A stretch of DNA of 64,000 bases from Pyronema omphalodes (lineage: Eukaryota > Ascomycota > Pezizomycetes > Pezizales > Pyronemataceae), in NCBI GenBank assembly GCA_024516155.1, contig JAJJXM010000056.1, forward strand, positions 62,001-126,000, written 5' to 3'. The position numbers were made by a program, and so were the translations under genes. Under the pieces are notes generated by a model. The model made no database searches and was not told the DNA's origin. It was given only the letters and a program-made list of their open reading frames with translations. Shown in pieces: positions 52,417-64,000 of this stretch. Numbering within the stretch: the stretch's first letter is position 1; each line of letters opens with the position of its first letter.

Positions 52417-55400
52417 GTATAACTCATCAGCGGCGACCTTCCGGATAATATCACATAACCTGGACCGCAGCACCACCGCCCTCACAACGCTGTTGAACAC
52501 AGCGAACGTCAACACAGACATCATTCTCGTCCAAGAGGTGAATGTCAAAGATCCCAAGGGTGTAGTCACACACCCTCATTTTGTTTTGCTTCTTCCCCCT
52601 CGTGCCGACCACAAGGCCAACCGCACCGCCGCATATGTCTCCCGGCTCAACCCCCACGTCCGAGTCACGCCGAGACCGGATGTCAGCGGAGACCCGGACC
52701 TCCAGGTCCCAGAGGTCAGCACCGACCTTATCACCTCTTTTTACCTTCTCAACGTCTACAACGAACGTGACCCCAACACCAAAATCTACACCATCCCCCG
52801 CGTGCTCACCCCCCTTACCCTCCCGCGTCGATGCGTTATCACAGGGGATCTCAACTCCCATCATCCTCTGTGGAACTCCCACACGCGCAGAACAACACGG
52901 GCCAACGAGCTCGTCGAACTCTTGGAAGAGCATAACTGGCGGTTGGTGAACATCCCAGACGTCCCAACCCACCAGTACAAGGACGGCACGGGCTCATCGG
53001 TCCTGGACCTAACCCTGGCTTCCCCATCGATGGCAAGGGAAATAACAAACTGGGCCATCGACGACGGAATAGCCACAGGCTCGGACCACGAGGTCATCCG
53101 TTTTCAACTTAACTCTCTCCATCCAGACCACACGGTGACCCCCCTCGCAACAACTCGTTTAAACTGGAACAAAACGGATTGGGACACGTTTTCCAAGGAG
53201 CTCAAGCTCCTCGCGAAGGCCAGACACCCCTACTGGACACACCTCCGCGCCAACCCCTCCGCAAGCAACCTCGACGAATGGGCCGCCCTACTCCGACACT
53301 CCATACAGAGAGCAGCGTCAAAAGCCACCCGGACCCTATCACCCACCCCGCGCTCGAAAAGGTGGTGGACTGAGGAAATCCGCCACACCCATCGTGGAAT
53401 GACCGCCGCCAGACGCCGATGGAAGCTCTGCCGGCTCCCCATTCACCACGACGAATACAAACGCCTTCGTAACAAACACTACAGAACAGTGCGCTACGCC
53501 AAAGACTCGCTGTGGAAGGAATACCTCGCAGCAGCGGAAGGCCCGGACATCTGGGCGGCATTTCGTTACACGAACCCGCGTCGCACCCAACTGACCCCGC
53601 CGGTCAAAGCCATGGTAGGAGGCACAGAGAAACTGTGCATTGACTTTGAGAGTAAGGTTGAAGCTTTTCAAGCGCTATTCCCCCCCCCCCCCCAACTACC
53701 CCCCACACCCATAATTCCCGCTCTTCCCCCGAAATCCCCTGACACACATTCACCACCGATGAAATTCGTACTGCTATTTTTACCTTCTCCCCAAAAAAAG
53801 CCCCTGGCCCTGACACCATTACGTTCGCATGCCTTAGAAAAGCATACGACGAGATCCCCCACGCGTTCAACGCACTATATTCGGCGCTCGGCAAGAAAGG
53901 ATACCACCCAAAGTGCTCGCGAGAAGCTACCACGGTGATCATCCCAAACCCAAATAAGCCCGACTATAGCGCGGTGAAGGCATACCGACCGATCGCATTG
54001 CTTAACTGCATTGCAATGGTATTGGAAAAATTGATGGCGACGAGACTCAGCCTTATGGCGGAGTCGTCCGACATCCTGCATGCAGATCACATAGGCGGGC
54101 GCCCTAAATGCTCGGCTATCGACGCTGCGATCGCACTAACGCACGAAGTCGAAGCAAACGCTAGCCGTCGCCTAGTCACTTCTGCATTATTTTCAGACGT
54201 ACGAATCGCGTTCGACAACGTCTCCTCGGACACATTGCTCGCAACGATGCGCACACTAGGCTGCCCCGAAGCAGTTACCTCGTTGTGCTCCTCCTTCTTG
54301 AACGACCGTTCCACCGCCCTCACGTTCGACGGCAGAACAGACACCCAGCGACCAATCAGAACCGGCATCCCTCAAGGCTCGCCGGCGTCCCCAATCCTTT
54401 TCCTTATCAATCTCCGACCCCTCTTCGACGCCCTACAGAACGCCCACCCCACACTTTGGACACCCAGCTACATGGACGACGTAGCCCTTGTTGCACACGG
54501 CAACTCCAGAGAGGACAACGCCAGGGAACTAGAATCCGCCGCTCGAACCGCCTTTCGCTGGGCGCAGCAAAACGCAGTAGCCTTCGATGACTCTAAGTCG
54601 CAGTTGTGACACTTTCACCGCTCGCGCACCGATAATGTGACAGAAGGAGTCAACGTCCGTCTTCCAAACGGCACGGTGGTGACCCCGGGAACAAGAGGAG
54701 GAAAAACAGACGTAGTTAGATGGATCGGGATTTACTTCGACAGAAAACTTTCCTTTGTACATCATGTAAAAGTTAGACTAACGGCCGCTGCTAGATCCCT
54801 CAACGCCCTCCGAAGCTTAGTGCGTCGCGAGACAGGTTTGTCCCCCTCAGCAACTCGTACCCTTTGCATCGCGTGCGTCATTTCTAGGTCCGACTTCGGC
54901 TCTGAGATCTGGTGGACGGGGCAAAAAAGTCTCGCCAACCTGCTTCAAACCTAACAAAACTCAGCCCTCCGACGTATCCTAAACGCATTCCACTCGACAG
55001 CGATAATCGCCCTCCACAATGAAGCCGCCATACCCGACGTTTCAGTCCGCTTGCAACACCGCACCCGGAAATACGTTCCGCGCCTCCTCTCCCTCCCCCC
55101 TCACCACCCTGTTGTGAAACGTTGCCCCTCCTCCTTCCCCGTGCCCCTACACCTCCACACTTCCATATGCAACCCCTACGAGTGCGACCACCCCTGGCAG
55201 TCCCCCGGTGACGCCCCGTCCCGGCTCGTCAGCATGCTACGATTAGTGAGCAAATGGGTGCTACCCGACGACGATATCGAGAATACGGCTCGCCCAAACC
55301 ACACCCCATGGCGCCGCAACCCCATCCGAACGTCAATTTCACCCCTTCCCAAGACCGATGCGGCCGTCGAACACGCCAAACTCCTTAACACCTTACGGAC

Positions 55401-56412
55401 CGACCCAACCAACGTCATGGCATACACAGACGGATCCCAGCTGGAAGGTCGCACCGGCGCGGGATACAGTATTACAGATGGACTACTGCGATGACTCGAC
55501 GAAATCATCCCCATGGGCAACACAACGGAAGTCTTCGATGCAGAGCTGCGCGCCATCCACGACTGCCTCGCGAGCTGCCTAAAAATCCTCCGACTCAACA
55601 ACCTCAACCGCCGCCACATTCACATATTCACGGATAACCAGGCGGTGATCCTGTGCGCCTCCCGCACCACGTACGGCCCGGGACAGGAACTCGCTCCCTC
55701 AATTTACGCAATAGCCTCCTCCCTCCACCAACAACAAACAACTGTCACCCTCCATTGGGTCCCGGGACACACCAACATACCCGGCAATGACTCCGCCGAC
55801 CTCCTCGCGAAGAGAGCAACCTCCCTCACCCCCACAGCGCTGCCCCCAGTCTCCCTGTCTTGGATCAGACGGCAAGTTCGAGAGCAATTTATTACCGACG
55901 GGATCAACTGGTACACCTCAGCTAAGAAGCCTAAAACCTACAATGCCCCCCACCGTCGACGCCTCGATCCCGCCTATACATCCCACCCACGCAAGATTTC
56001 CACGGCCATACTGGGACTTCGGACCGGCCACGGGTATGTCCTGGATTGCCTCGTGCACCCCCCCACCGATCGTTACCCCTCCCGCTCCTGCCCATGCCCC
56101 ATGCACCCCCCACAGACCCCTAAGAACCTCCTATTATCTTGCCCACAGTACACTACGCAGCGGACTGAACTCCGCCGAATACTCAATCTCCCACGAAGAC
56201 GACAACTCACACTCTCCACTATCCTCTACACCACCGCTGGCACCAAGGCCCTCGCAACCATGATCTCCGAGACTAAAGTCACGACCACCGAATGGGCGCA
56301 CACGAGGCTAAGTACCCTCCCCGCTGAGGAGGACTCTCTTGTCACACTGACCACTGGCTGGGGGACGCTGCTGGACCTAACGGACGAGCACGCGAACACC
56401 CAAAACAACTAA
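52409..56412 (+). pseudogene. LINE-C ORF2: endonuclease, reverse transcriptase, RNase H (several lesions)
   Basis: The endonuclease (LVQEVNVKDP, ITGDLNSHHPLWNS, ATGSDHEVIRFQ) is open to a C14 run at 53680-53693, where the frame shifts in the proline linker. The reverse transcriptase has IPNPNKPDYSAVKAYRPIAL, LFSDVRIAFDNVSSDTL (other copies read ARGAFD), GIPQGSPASP and YMDDVALVA. Stops follow at 54607-54609, 54952-54954 and 55492-55494. RNase H gives AYTDGSQLEGRTGAGYSI, VFDAELRAIHD, IFTDNQAVI and HWVPGHTNIPGNDSADLLA, then CPCPMHPPQTPKNLLLSC. The stop is at 56410-56412. This copy is inactive. Confidence 0.92.
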
Positions 56413-57180
56413 GAAGAGAAAAAAAATGAAAAAAAAAAAAAAAAAAAAAAAAGAAAAAAGAAATAACATAATAAAATAAAATGAATATACATAGTTACTT
56501 CGGGGACGCAGGAGGGAAGGAGGCGAGAGGAAGCAGACGATACAGGGGGCACTGGGAGGAGCAACAGAGGATGGTAGCTGGTTACTTTTCTTGTTTTTCT
56601 ACTGTGCCGTATGGGGAAGTCTGGGGAAGAGGGGAGGCTGCGGAGGCGGAGAGACGAGGAGCGCGGGGGAGCTGAGTGGAGACGGGGACGAGTGAGAGAT
56701 GATGACGCGGAGGAGACACAGGGGACGAGGAGAGCAAGGCGCGGGGGGTAATGGAGGGGAAGGAAGTAGGGAGACGGGCAGGAGTAGAAGGAGTGGCGGA
56801 GGGGGGAAAGAGAGAGGTGTTGACCCGGTGGAGTTATATTTTTTCTTTTCTTTTCTGTTATGTTCTACTTTGTGGAGGAAATAGAGGCGGAAAAATGGCT
56901 AAAAATAGTCGGGGAAGGGTGGAGGATAGAGGGGAACGACCCGGCGTGGTGGCCCCTGAACGAACAGGGCTCCTGGAACTGACGACGCGAGATAGACTAA
57001 GGCACAAGAAAAATGGGAGACTACACTCCCAACAACCTCTGACAGCTCTGGGGCTTACCCAGTGGGGACCTGGCATCACACCCCGGTTCTTAACATTGTA
57101 TTTCAATTGTAGATTCCGCCATAACCTTGAGGTTGGATGCGTGTATGAATAAATAAATGAATAAATAAATAAATAAATAA
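56413..57180 (+). other. LINE-C 3' UTR and (AAAT)n tail
   Basis: An A-tract (about 56418-56452) right after the stop, AG-rich sequence, the common block near 56873, and a stem (GGACC...GGTTC, one G-U pair) near 57075-57092. The tail is at 57146-57180. Confidence 0.8.
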
Positions 57181-60100
57181 GCTGTATCCCGCGCCGGTGC
57201 GACCTTCCAGCTGCGATCCATTTGTGTATGCGATGACGTTGGTTGGGTCGGTTCGTAGGGTGTCAAGGAGTTTGGCGTGTTCGACGGCCGCATCGGTCTT
57301 GGGAAGGGGCGAGATTGACATTTGGATGGGGCTGCGGCGCTACGGGGCGTGGTTTGGGCGAGCCGTATTCTCGATATCGTCATCGGGTAGCACCCATCTG
57401 CCTACTGATCGTGGCTTCCTCACGAGACGGGACGGGGCTTCACCGGGGGACTGCCAGAGGTGATCGTATTCGTAGGGGTTGCATATGGAAGTGTGGAGGT
57501 GTAGGGGCACCGGGAAGGAGGAGCGGCAACGTTTAACAAGAGGGTGGTGAGGAGGGAGGGAGAGGAGATGCAGGACGTATTTCCGGGTGCGGTGTTGCAA
57601 GTGGACTGAAACGGGGGGTATTGCGGCTTCACTGTGGAGGGCGATTATCGGTGTCGAGTGGAATGCGTTTAGGATTCGTCGGAGGGCTGAGTTTCGTTGG
57701 GTTTGCACGAGGTTGGCGAGACTTTTTTGGCCCGTCCACCAGATCTCAGAGCCGAAGTCGGACCTAGAAATGACGCACGCGATGTAAAGGGTACCAGTGG
57801 CTGAGGGGGACAAACCTGTCTCGTGATGCACTAGGCTTCGGATGGCATCGAGGGATCTAGCAGCGGCCGTTAGTCTAATTTTTACAGGATGTACAAAGGA
57901 AAGTTTTCTGTCGAAGTAAATCACGATCCATCTAACTATGTGTGTTTTTCCTCCTCTTGTTCCCGGGGTCACCACGGTGCCGTTTGGAAGACAGACGTTG
58001 ACTCCTTCTGTCAGATTGTCGGTGCGTGAGCGGTGAAAGTGTAACAACTCCGACTTAGAATGGTCGAAGGCTACTGCGTTTTGCTGCGCCCAGCGAAACG
58101 CGGTTCGAGCGGCGGATTCTAGTTCCCTGGCGTTGTCCTCTCTGGAGTTGCCGTGTGCAACAAGGGCTACGTCTTCCATGTAGCTGGGTGTCCAAAGTGT
58201 GGGGTGGGCGTTCTGTAGGGCGTCAAGAGGGGTCGGAGATTGATAAGGAAAAGGATTGGGGACACCGGCGAGCCTTGAGGGATGCCGGTTCTGATTGGTC
58301 GCTGGGTGTCTGTTCTGCCGTCGAACGTGAGGGCGGTGGAACGGTCGTTCAAGAAGGAGGAGCACCACGAGGTAACTGCTTGGGGGCAGCCTAGTGTGCG
58401 CATCGTTGCGAGCAATCTGTCCGAGGAGACGTTGTCGAACGCGCCTCGTGCGTCTGAAAATAATGCAGAAGTGACTAGGCGACGGCTAGCGTTCGCTTCG
58501 ACTTCGTGCGTTAGTGCGATCGCAGCGTCGATAGCCGAGCATTTAGGGCGCCCGCCTATGTGATCTGCATGCAGGATGTCGTACGACTCCGCCATAAGGC
58601 TGAGTCTCGTCGCCATCAATTTTTCCAATACCATTGCCATGCAGTTAAGCAATGCGATCGGTCGGTATGCCTTCACCGCGCTATAGTCAGGCTTATTTGG
58701 GTTTGGGATGATCACCGTGGTAGCTTCTCGCCAGCACTTCGCGTGGTATCCTTTCTTGGCGAGTGCGAAATATAGTGCGTTGAACGCGTGGGGGATCCCG
58801 TCGTATGCTTTTCTAAGGCATGCGAACGTGATGGTGTCAGGGCCAGGGGCCTTTTTTGGGGAGGAGGTAAAAATAGCAGTACGAATTTCATCGGGGGTGA
58901 ATGTGTGCCAGGGGATTTCGGGGGAAGAGCGGGGATTATGGGTGTGGGGGGGTAGTTGGGGGGGGTGGAAAGAGCGCTTGAAAAGCTTCAACCTTACTCT
59001 CAAAGTCAACGCACAGTTTCTCTGTGCCTCCTACCAGGGCTTTGACCGGCGGGGTCAGTTGGGTGCGACGTGGGTTCGTGTAACGATACGCCGCCCAGAT
59101 GTCCGGGCCTTCCGCTGCTGCGAGGTATTCCTTCCACAGCGACTCTTTGGCGTAGTGCACTGTCCGGTAGTGTTTGTTGTGGAGGCGTTTGCAGTCATCG
59201 TGGTGGGTGGGGAGCCAGGAGATCTTCCATCGGCATCTGGCCGTGGTCATTTCACGACGGGTGTGGCGGATTTCCTCAGTCCACCACCTTCTCGAGCGCG
59301 GGGTGGGTGATAGGGTCGGGGTGGCTTCTGACGCTGCACTCTGTATGAAGTCTCGAAGTAGGGCGGCCCATTCTTCGAGGTTGCTCGCGCAGGGGTTGGC
59401 GCGGAGGTGTGTCCAGTAGGGGTGGCTGGCCTTCGCGAGGAGCAGGAGCTCCTTGATAAACGTATCCCAATCTGTTTCGTTCCAGTTTAGACCAGTAGTT
59501 GCGAGGGGGGCCGCCGTGTGGTCTGGATGGAGAGTGTTTAGTTGAAAACGGATGACCCCATGGTCTGAGCCTGTGGCTATTCCGTCATCGATGGCCCAGT
59601 TGGTTATTTCCCTTGCCATCGATGGGGAAGCCAGGGTGAGGTCCAGAACCGATGAGCCTCTGCCGTCCTTGTATTGATGGGTTGGGATGTCTAGGACGTT
59701 TACCAGCCGCCTGTTATGTTATTCCAACAGTTCGACGAGCTCGTCGGCCCGTGTTGTTCTGCACGTGTGAGAGTTCCACCGTGGATGGTGGGAGTTGAGA
59801 TCCCCTGTGATAACGCATCGACGCGGGAGGGTAAGGGGGGTGAGCGCGCGGGGGATGGTGTAGGTTTTGGTAGTGGGGTCACGTTCGTTATAGACGTTGA
59901 GAAGGTAAAAAGAGGGGATACGGTCGGTGCTGACCTGTAGGACCTGGAGGTCGGGGTCACGCTGACATCCGGTCTGGGTGTGACTTGGAGGTGGGGATTA
60001 AGCCGGGAGACATACGCGGCAGTGCGGTTGACCTTGTGGTGGGCATGAGGGGGAAGAAGCGAAACAAAATCAGGGTCAGTGACGACAAACTTGGGATCTT

Positions 60101-60239
60101 TGACATTCACCTCTTGGAGGAGAATGATGTCTGTGTTTACATTTGCTGTGTTCAAGAGCGTTGTGAGGGCGGTGGTGCTGCGGTTCAGGTTATGAGAGAT
60201 TATCCGGAGGGTTGCCGCTGATGAGTTGTATTTGTTCAT
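57181..60239 (-). pseudogene. LINE-C ORF2 (minus): endonuclease, reverse transcriptase, start of RNase H
   Basis: The start MNKYNSSAATLRIISHNLNR lies at about 60239. Endonuclease motifs are LLQEVNVKDP, VITGDLNSHH-type sequence and ATGSDHGVIRF. Frameshifts lie near 59950, 59620-59700, 58980 and 58220. The reverse transcriptase has PNPNKPDYSAVKAYRPIALL, LFSDARGAFDNVSSDRLLAT, GIPQGSPVSP and a mutated catalytic box reading YMEDVALVA (one Asp replaced by Glu). RNase H begins AYTNGSQLEGRTGAGYS with Asn in place of the first catalytic Asp. These changes make the enzyme dead even if frames were read. Confidence 0.9.
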
Positions 60240-62005
60240 CAGCGGTCATGGTAGTATCTGCGATGGGGTTGGTCTCCGTGGAGATGGCGCTCTGGGTATC
60301 TTCGTGGCCAGTCTTCTGCCATGCCTCGCGTACAGCGTTCACCTTGATGGGGCCATGGGTACCGTAGGCGGCGTGTTGGGTGTCTGGAAGGCCAGCGTCG
60401 GCACAGTTGATGCACTTGTATACGGTGTGGATGCATTTGCGACCTTTAAGTGAGGGGCAGGCTGCGCATGGGTGGTATTCGGCCGGGTGGGTAAGGGCTC
60501 AGATGGCGCAGACGGGACCATTATCGGCGGCGCAGGTAGCGTGGTGGTGGCCGAACTTTTGACATCTGCGGCACTGGTCAATGGAGTGGGCTGAGAAAGA
60601 CTCAGTCACCCGGCGGGGTTCGAAGGGCACGACAACTTTTGTGCGTTTGAGTGTGTTATATTCGTCACTAGATCGGAGGGCTATCATTATGCTCGATGCT
60701 GACTTACCAGCCCTCTTCTCTGGGTGTGACATGTAGCGTGGTAGCTGCGTGAGGTTAACGTTGTGGTTGCGTTCGATCTCATCCTTCAGGCGCCTCATGC
60801 GTTCCTTGGTCCCCGGGAAAAAGTCGGTCGCGATACCGTGGACAGCCAGTTTGTACCACTTTTCGTTAAGCCTAGGGGGGAGCAAAGAGGGATGTACACG
60901 TCGAGTGGCTTCGAGGATTAGGGGCAGGTGGGGGGTCAGTTCTTCGGGTGAGCTTTGCGGGCGGGAGGTGAGCATGAGGTTTCCGTTGATGTTGCGTTTG
61001 ACCGTCATGATGGAGATGTGGTCGGGAACCTTTGTTTCTCGGAGGGCAGCGTTGATGGAGAGGCCGATGGCCGCTTTCGCGCTATCTGGGAGGGAGGGGG
61101 GGTCAGGGCAGGGGATGATGATGTCTCTGGGGATGGGAGGAGTTTTCTTTCTGGCTTTGGCAGCCTTAGGGGTCTGTTTAGGAGGTGTGGGGGCGGCACC
61201 GGGGAACAACCTTCTCGTTGCGGGTCCTTGTTGTTGCCATGGCGTGGAGGGGTTTGGATCGGGGCGGGGTGCGTGGACGGGGAGGGGGATCTTGTGTTTC
61301 TTGAGCTCGCTTTCAGCTTCAAGACAGCGTTGTTTCCAGTAGGCAAGTTCCTCGGGGGAGGGGGCAGCGGGGGAGGGTGCATGAATAGAAGGGAGGTCGT
61401 CGGATTTGGGGGGAGGTGGAGCGGGGATAGTTGCGTTCTCGGGGGTGGAGGATTCGACGGGGGAAAGCAGGGCTGAAATGTCTTCGTTGGGGAGTATGAC
61501 GGGGGCAATACGGGACAGAAGATCGTGAACGGCACGGATTGTGGATTGGTACTTGTGGATAGATCGGAACGCCTGGGAGATTTTGTCGTTCGTGGCTCTG
61601 TCTGCGTGTCGGAACATGTCCGTGGCGGTGTTGACGGTGTTAGATAGTTGCTCGAGGGTCAAGGGGGAATCGTCGATGGGGGAGGTGTCAGCAGTAAGTT
61701 GAGTGCGTTTGACTCCGGCTAGACAGGAGTGGAATCGGCGGCGATGTGTGTCACGGAGTAGGCGGTGGATGTGGCTTGGCGCTCGTTATTTTTGCCGGTG
61801 GTGTTGTGGACAGTGTAACGGGGGTCATTGTTGGTGATAGGGTCGGGGGTGTCGCAGGTCACGTCAGGTAGGGTTTTCTTATTATAGGGGGTCTTGGGGA
61901 TAGGGTTGCCGTTGTTGGGGGTGGCAGACGTGGGCAATCCGCGCGGGAGGACGCGTCGTCGTTGCTAAAGTCCTGGCTGACGTCAGAGCACGTGTCTACG
62001 TGCAT
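60229..62005 (-). pseudogene. LINE-C ORF1 (minus), frameshifted
   Basis: ATG at 62003-62005 opens MHVDTCSDVSQDFSNDDASS. Frameshifts occur near 61925 and 61725, and the frame is then open from MTLEQLSNTVNTATDMFRHA. The RRM-like block (KWYKLAVHGIATDFFPGTKE) and knuckle CRRCQKFGHHHATC are present. A TGA after CAI (near 60499) interrupts the second knuckle. At the junction with ORF2 the usual ATGAATAA reads ATGAACAA, so the ORF1 stop is lost. Confidence 0.87.
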
Positions 62006-62081
62006 TTCCGTGTCGGACGCGTCGGACCCTTGCGGCTCCGCGGTAGGGCGTTTCTTCGTCGCGAGCGCCCGAGGGGGTGCT

Positions 62082-64000
62082 GTTTGTTTGTTTGTTTGTT
62101 TGTTTGTTTGTTTTCTCATTACTTGTTTGCAACCTTGAGGTTATGACAAGAGGCAGATAAATACAAAGAAAGAAAGAAAAGAAAACGCAAAAGCAAAAAC
62201 CCCTGTCTCCACCTCTGCCCTTTACCTCCTCCCTGCACTGCATTGTTGTGGGGTCTGTCCCCACTGTTACTACTGAGGTGTGTTGTCCATATCGCGTATA
62301 TTGTTCCAGTGCCCTGCTTGCACAGAGGCCGTCTCGCCGGGCTCCTCCCTTTCCTCCTCCCTTCCCCACCCATTTTTAACCATTTTCCCGCCTTGATTTC
62401 CTCCACAAAGCAGAACTAAACGGAACTAAAGCAAAGTTAAACAGCCGCCAGGCCACCCATGCCCCCACTCTCCTCTCCTCTCCCAACTCCTCCGCTGGTG
62501 TCTCCTGACTCTTTGCCCTGTGAGACACCCGGGCCAGCCCTGCCCCTCTTCTCCTCCCCTCTCTCCCCTTCTCCTTCCTTCTTCCTCAGCCTTCTCGCTG
62601 TGCCCCCTCGCGTCTCTCCCCTCCTTGTCGGTGGTGTTGTCACTCCAAGATTGCCATTCCCAAGCACAATCTGGACGTTGATGCCTCCGCTCTTGACGAC
62701 TTCTGCCCAAGTCTTCTTTGCAGAGGGGGTTGTCGTTCTTGGTTGGTGGGTATTCTTTCCCCGGCCACCATTCTGTGTTGTAGGGGTCTTGCTGGGTGTC
62801 GCTGCCATAGGTGTCGTCTCCTTCGCTTCCTGCTTCTTCCTCTGTGTAGCCTTCGCCTCCACAGTTTTCCATCCGTTGGTCTCAGCAGGGGCAGTGCTTC
62901 GGGCATCAGGTAGAGGTGTGTCCTGAGCAGATGAACTGACCGGGCGAGGTTCCGGTGTCGCTTCGGTCGACCTGATTGCGAGGAGAGGTAGGGGGGACAT
63001 AGGCTTGAGGGCATCAATCTTGTCCTGGGCGGCGGTAGTCGTATGTTTCGAGTGCATCAGGCTTCGCACCGGTGATGCAGCTCTCGGTTTGTGGTTGACC
63101 GGTCTTCTGTTTGTCGGTGAGGTGGGTTCCGTATTCTGGTCGCTTCCCCTCGCTTTCTCTTGCCAGGAGGGTTGCGAACAGCGTCCAGGACATCCTGAAT
63201 ATCATGTTGTACGACGGACAGTTGCATAGTCATCTCTTCCATCGCTGACCAAGAGGCCGTGAGGTTCGGTGAGGGGGGCGCCGAAATGACTTGTTGCTGT
63301 TCGTCGATTTTCTTCGTCAGGGCGTCCACAGCAGCCTTGAGAGCTGCTGTTTCTGCCCGTGTAGAGTCGTATGCTGCGCGCAGCTTCATGTTTTCGCCAT
63401 GCAGAATGTCCAATTTCGTCATCATGACGTTGAGTCTGTGGCATGTCTCATCGCTGTTGTTGCGTATGGTGTCATCAAGGATATTGAAGCATCGCTGTGT
63501 GTCACGGTGGATCTGTTGTATCCCCAGGAAGCTTGCGCCTGTGAAAAGTGGTTCATGTTCACAGAATATGGCGCTCAAGCTGCTATCGTTGTCGTCTTTT
63601 TCGATCGCATCGCGCATAGCAGTAACCAGAGGGCGGCGAAAGACTCTGAACCGGTTGTGCTCCGGTGTCGCTTGCTGCTGGTGTGTTGAAGCCGAAGGAA
63701 CTGGTGATCCTGCCAAGACCCCGCTCTGGAAGGGCTTTCCGGCGAAGTTTCCATCAACTTCATCAACTTTTCCATCTCTTCCATCAAAAGTAGGATCAGA
63801 TCCATCATGAGGAAGGTCGGCTAAAACAGTGTACGCGTTTTCGGACCGCTTCGATTGTTGGGCGTTGTTCTGTCGTTGTTTTGGCGACATTTCGTGAGGT
63901 GGGGTAAGCCAAAACTCGTGAAAACTCTGATTTTGCGACAAAAGACAACAAAAACAACGTAGAAGTTCCTGAAAATTCAGAGAATAACGTAACAGCATGC
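62082..64000 (-). mobile_element. ORF1-only element, copy 4 (runs off the window)
   Basis: The tail (TTTG)n at 62082 is followed on the minus strand by a LINE-B-type 3' end (to about 62420), the ORF and the leader to the window edge. It inserted into the leader of the minus LINE-C, next to GCACCCCCTC. The 5' terminus is not visible. Confidence 0.87.
62437..63890 (-). pseudogene. ORF1-only protein, copy 4 (one frameshift)
   Basis: ATG at 63888-63890 opens MSPKQRQNNAQQSKRSENAY. A diverged segment covers residues 70-125 (for example RVFRRPLVTAMRDAIEKDDN). The coiled coil (DTQRCFNILDDTIRNNSDET ...) and MTMQLSVVQHDIQDVLDAV are conserved. A missing base near 63148, in the KRKRR patch, shifts the frame. 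The second frame carries TWAEVVKSGGINVQIVLGNG and the full R/G/E-rich C-terminus ending at 62437, like copy 1. It is probably inactive, but it confirms the protein's layout. Confidence 0.83.

Larger units (their letters stand above)
50215..57180 (+). mobile_element. LINE-C, full-length copy
   Basis: It starts ACACCACCCAGCAAAG, a diverged version of the common 5' box. ORF1, ORF2, an A-tract, the 3' UTR and (AAAT)n follow. The 12-bp target duplication lies at 48851-48862 and 57181-57192. It inserted in opposite orientation into another LINE-C. Confidence 0.92.
57181..62081 (-). mobile_element. LINE-C (minus), 5' half
   Basis: Continuation of 47163-48862. It runs on the minus strand from the 5' UTR (right) through ORF1 and ORF2 to RNase H (left). 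The ORF1-only copy 4 tail cuts the leader at 62081. Confidence 0.9.

Overview
The window is a dense nest of retrotransposons, and I see no host gene in it. The elements are typical of filamentous fungi. They include Tad/I-like non-LTR retrotransposons (LINEs) with a CCHC gag-like ORF1 and an ORF2 of endonuclease, reverse transcriptase, RNase H and a C-terminal zinc finger. There is also a Ty3/Gypsy chromovirus whose integrase ends in a chromodomain. A fungal genome is therefore the best inference, but species and phylum cannot be fixed from this sequence.

I group the LINEs by their 3' tails. LINE-A and LINE-B end in (AAAC)n and LINE-C ends in (AAAT)n. A fourth group is a compact element with one ORF (about 430-485 aa, coiled coil, no endonuclease or reverse transcriptase). 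It carries LINE-like 5' and 3' ends and is called the ORF1-only element here. It occurs four times and is the most unusual object in the window.

Layout: 1-1262 is a LINE-C 3' end. 1263-12995 is a LINE-A ORF2 fragment split by a complete Gypsy element (1699-10692, 5-bp target duplication, LTRs about 99.5% identical). 12996-14929 is ORF1-only copy 1 (+). 14930-15551 is a LINE ORF1 fragment (-). 15552-17358 plus 24314-24508 is ORF1-only copy 2 (-), interrupted by a full-length LINE-B (17359-24313, 14-bp duplication). 24541-28666 holds LINE 5' and ORF1 remnants, partly head-to-head. 28667-37575 is an inverted LINE-B 3' end followed by a long LINE-B copy, itself interrupted by a LINE-C fragment with an apparent 205-bp target duplication. 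37576-38303 plus 45006-45852 is ORF1-only copy 3 (-), interrupted by a nearly intact LINE-A (38304-45005, 12-bp duplication). 45953-62081 is a stack of LINE-C copies: a plus fragment, then a minus copy (47163-48862 and 57181-62081) split by a full-length plus LINE-C (50215-57180) with a solo Gypsy LTR at its left edge. 62082-64000 is ORF1-only copy 4 (-), running off the window.

How the parts relate: the LINEs encode the copying machinery. The ORF1-only elements encode only a putative RNA-binding or structural protein and share terminal sequences with LINE-A and LINE-B, so they probably borrow LINE reverse transcriptase. Most LINE copies carry frameshifts or stops. LINE-A at 38304-45005 is the least damaged: ORF1 is intact and ORF2 has a single stop codon.
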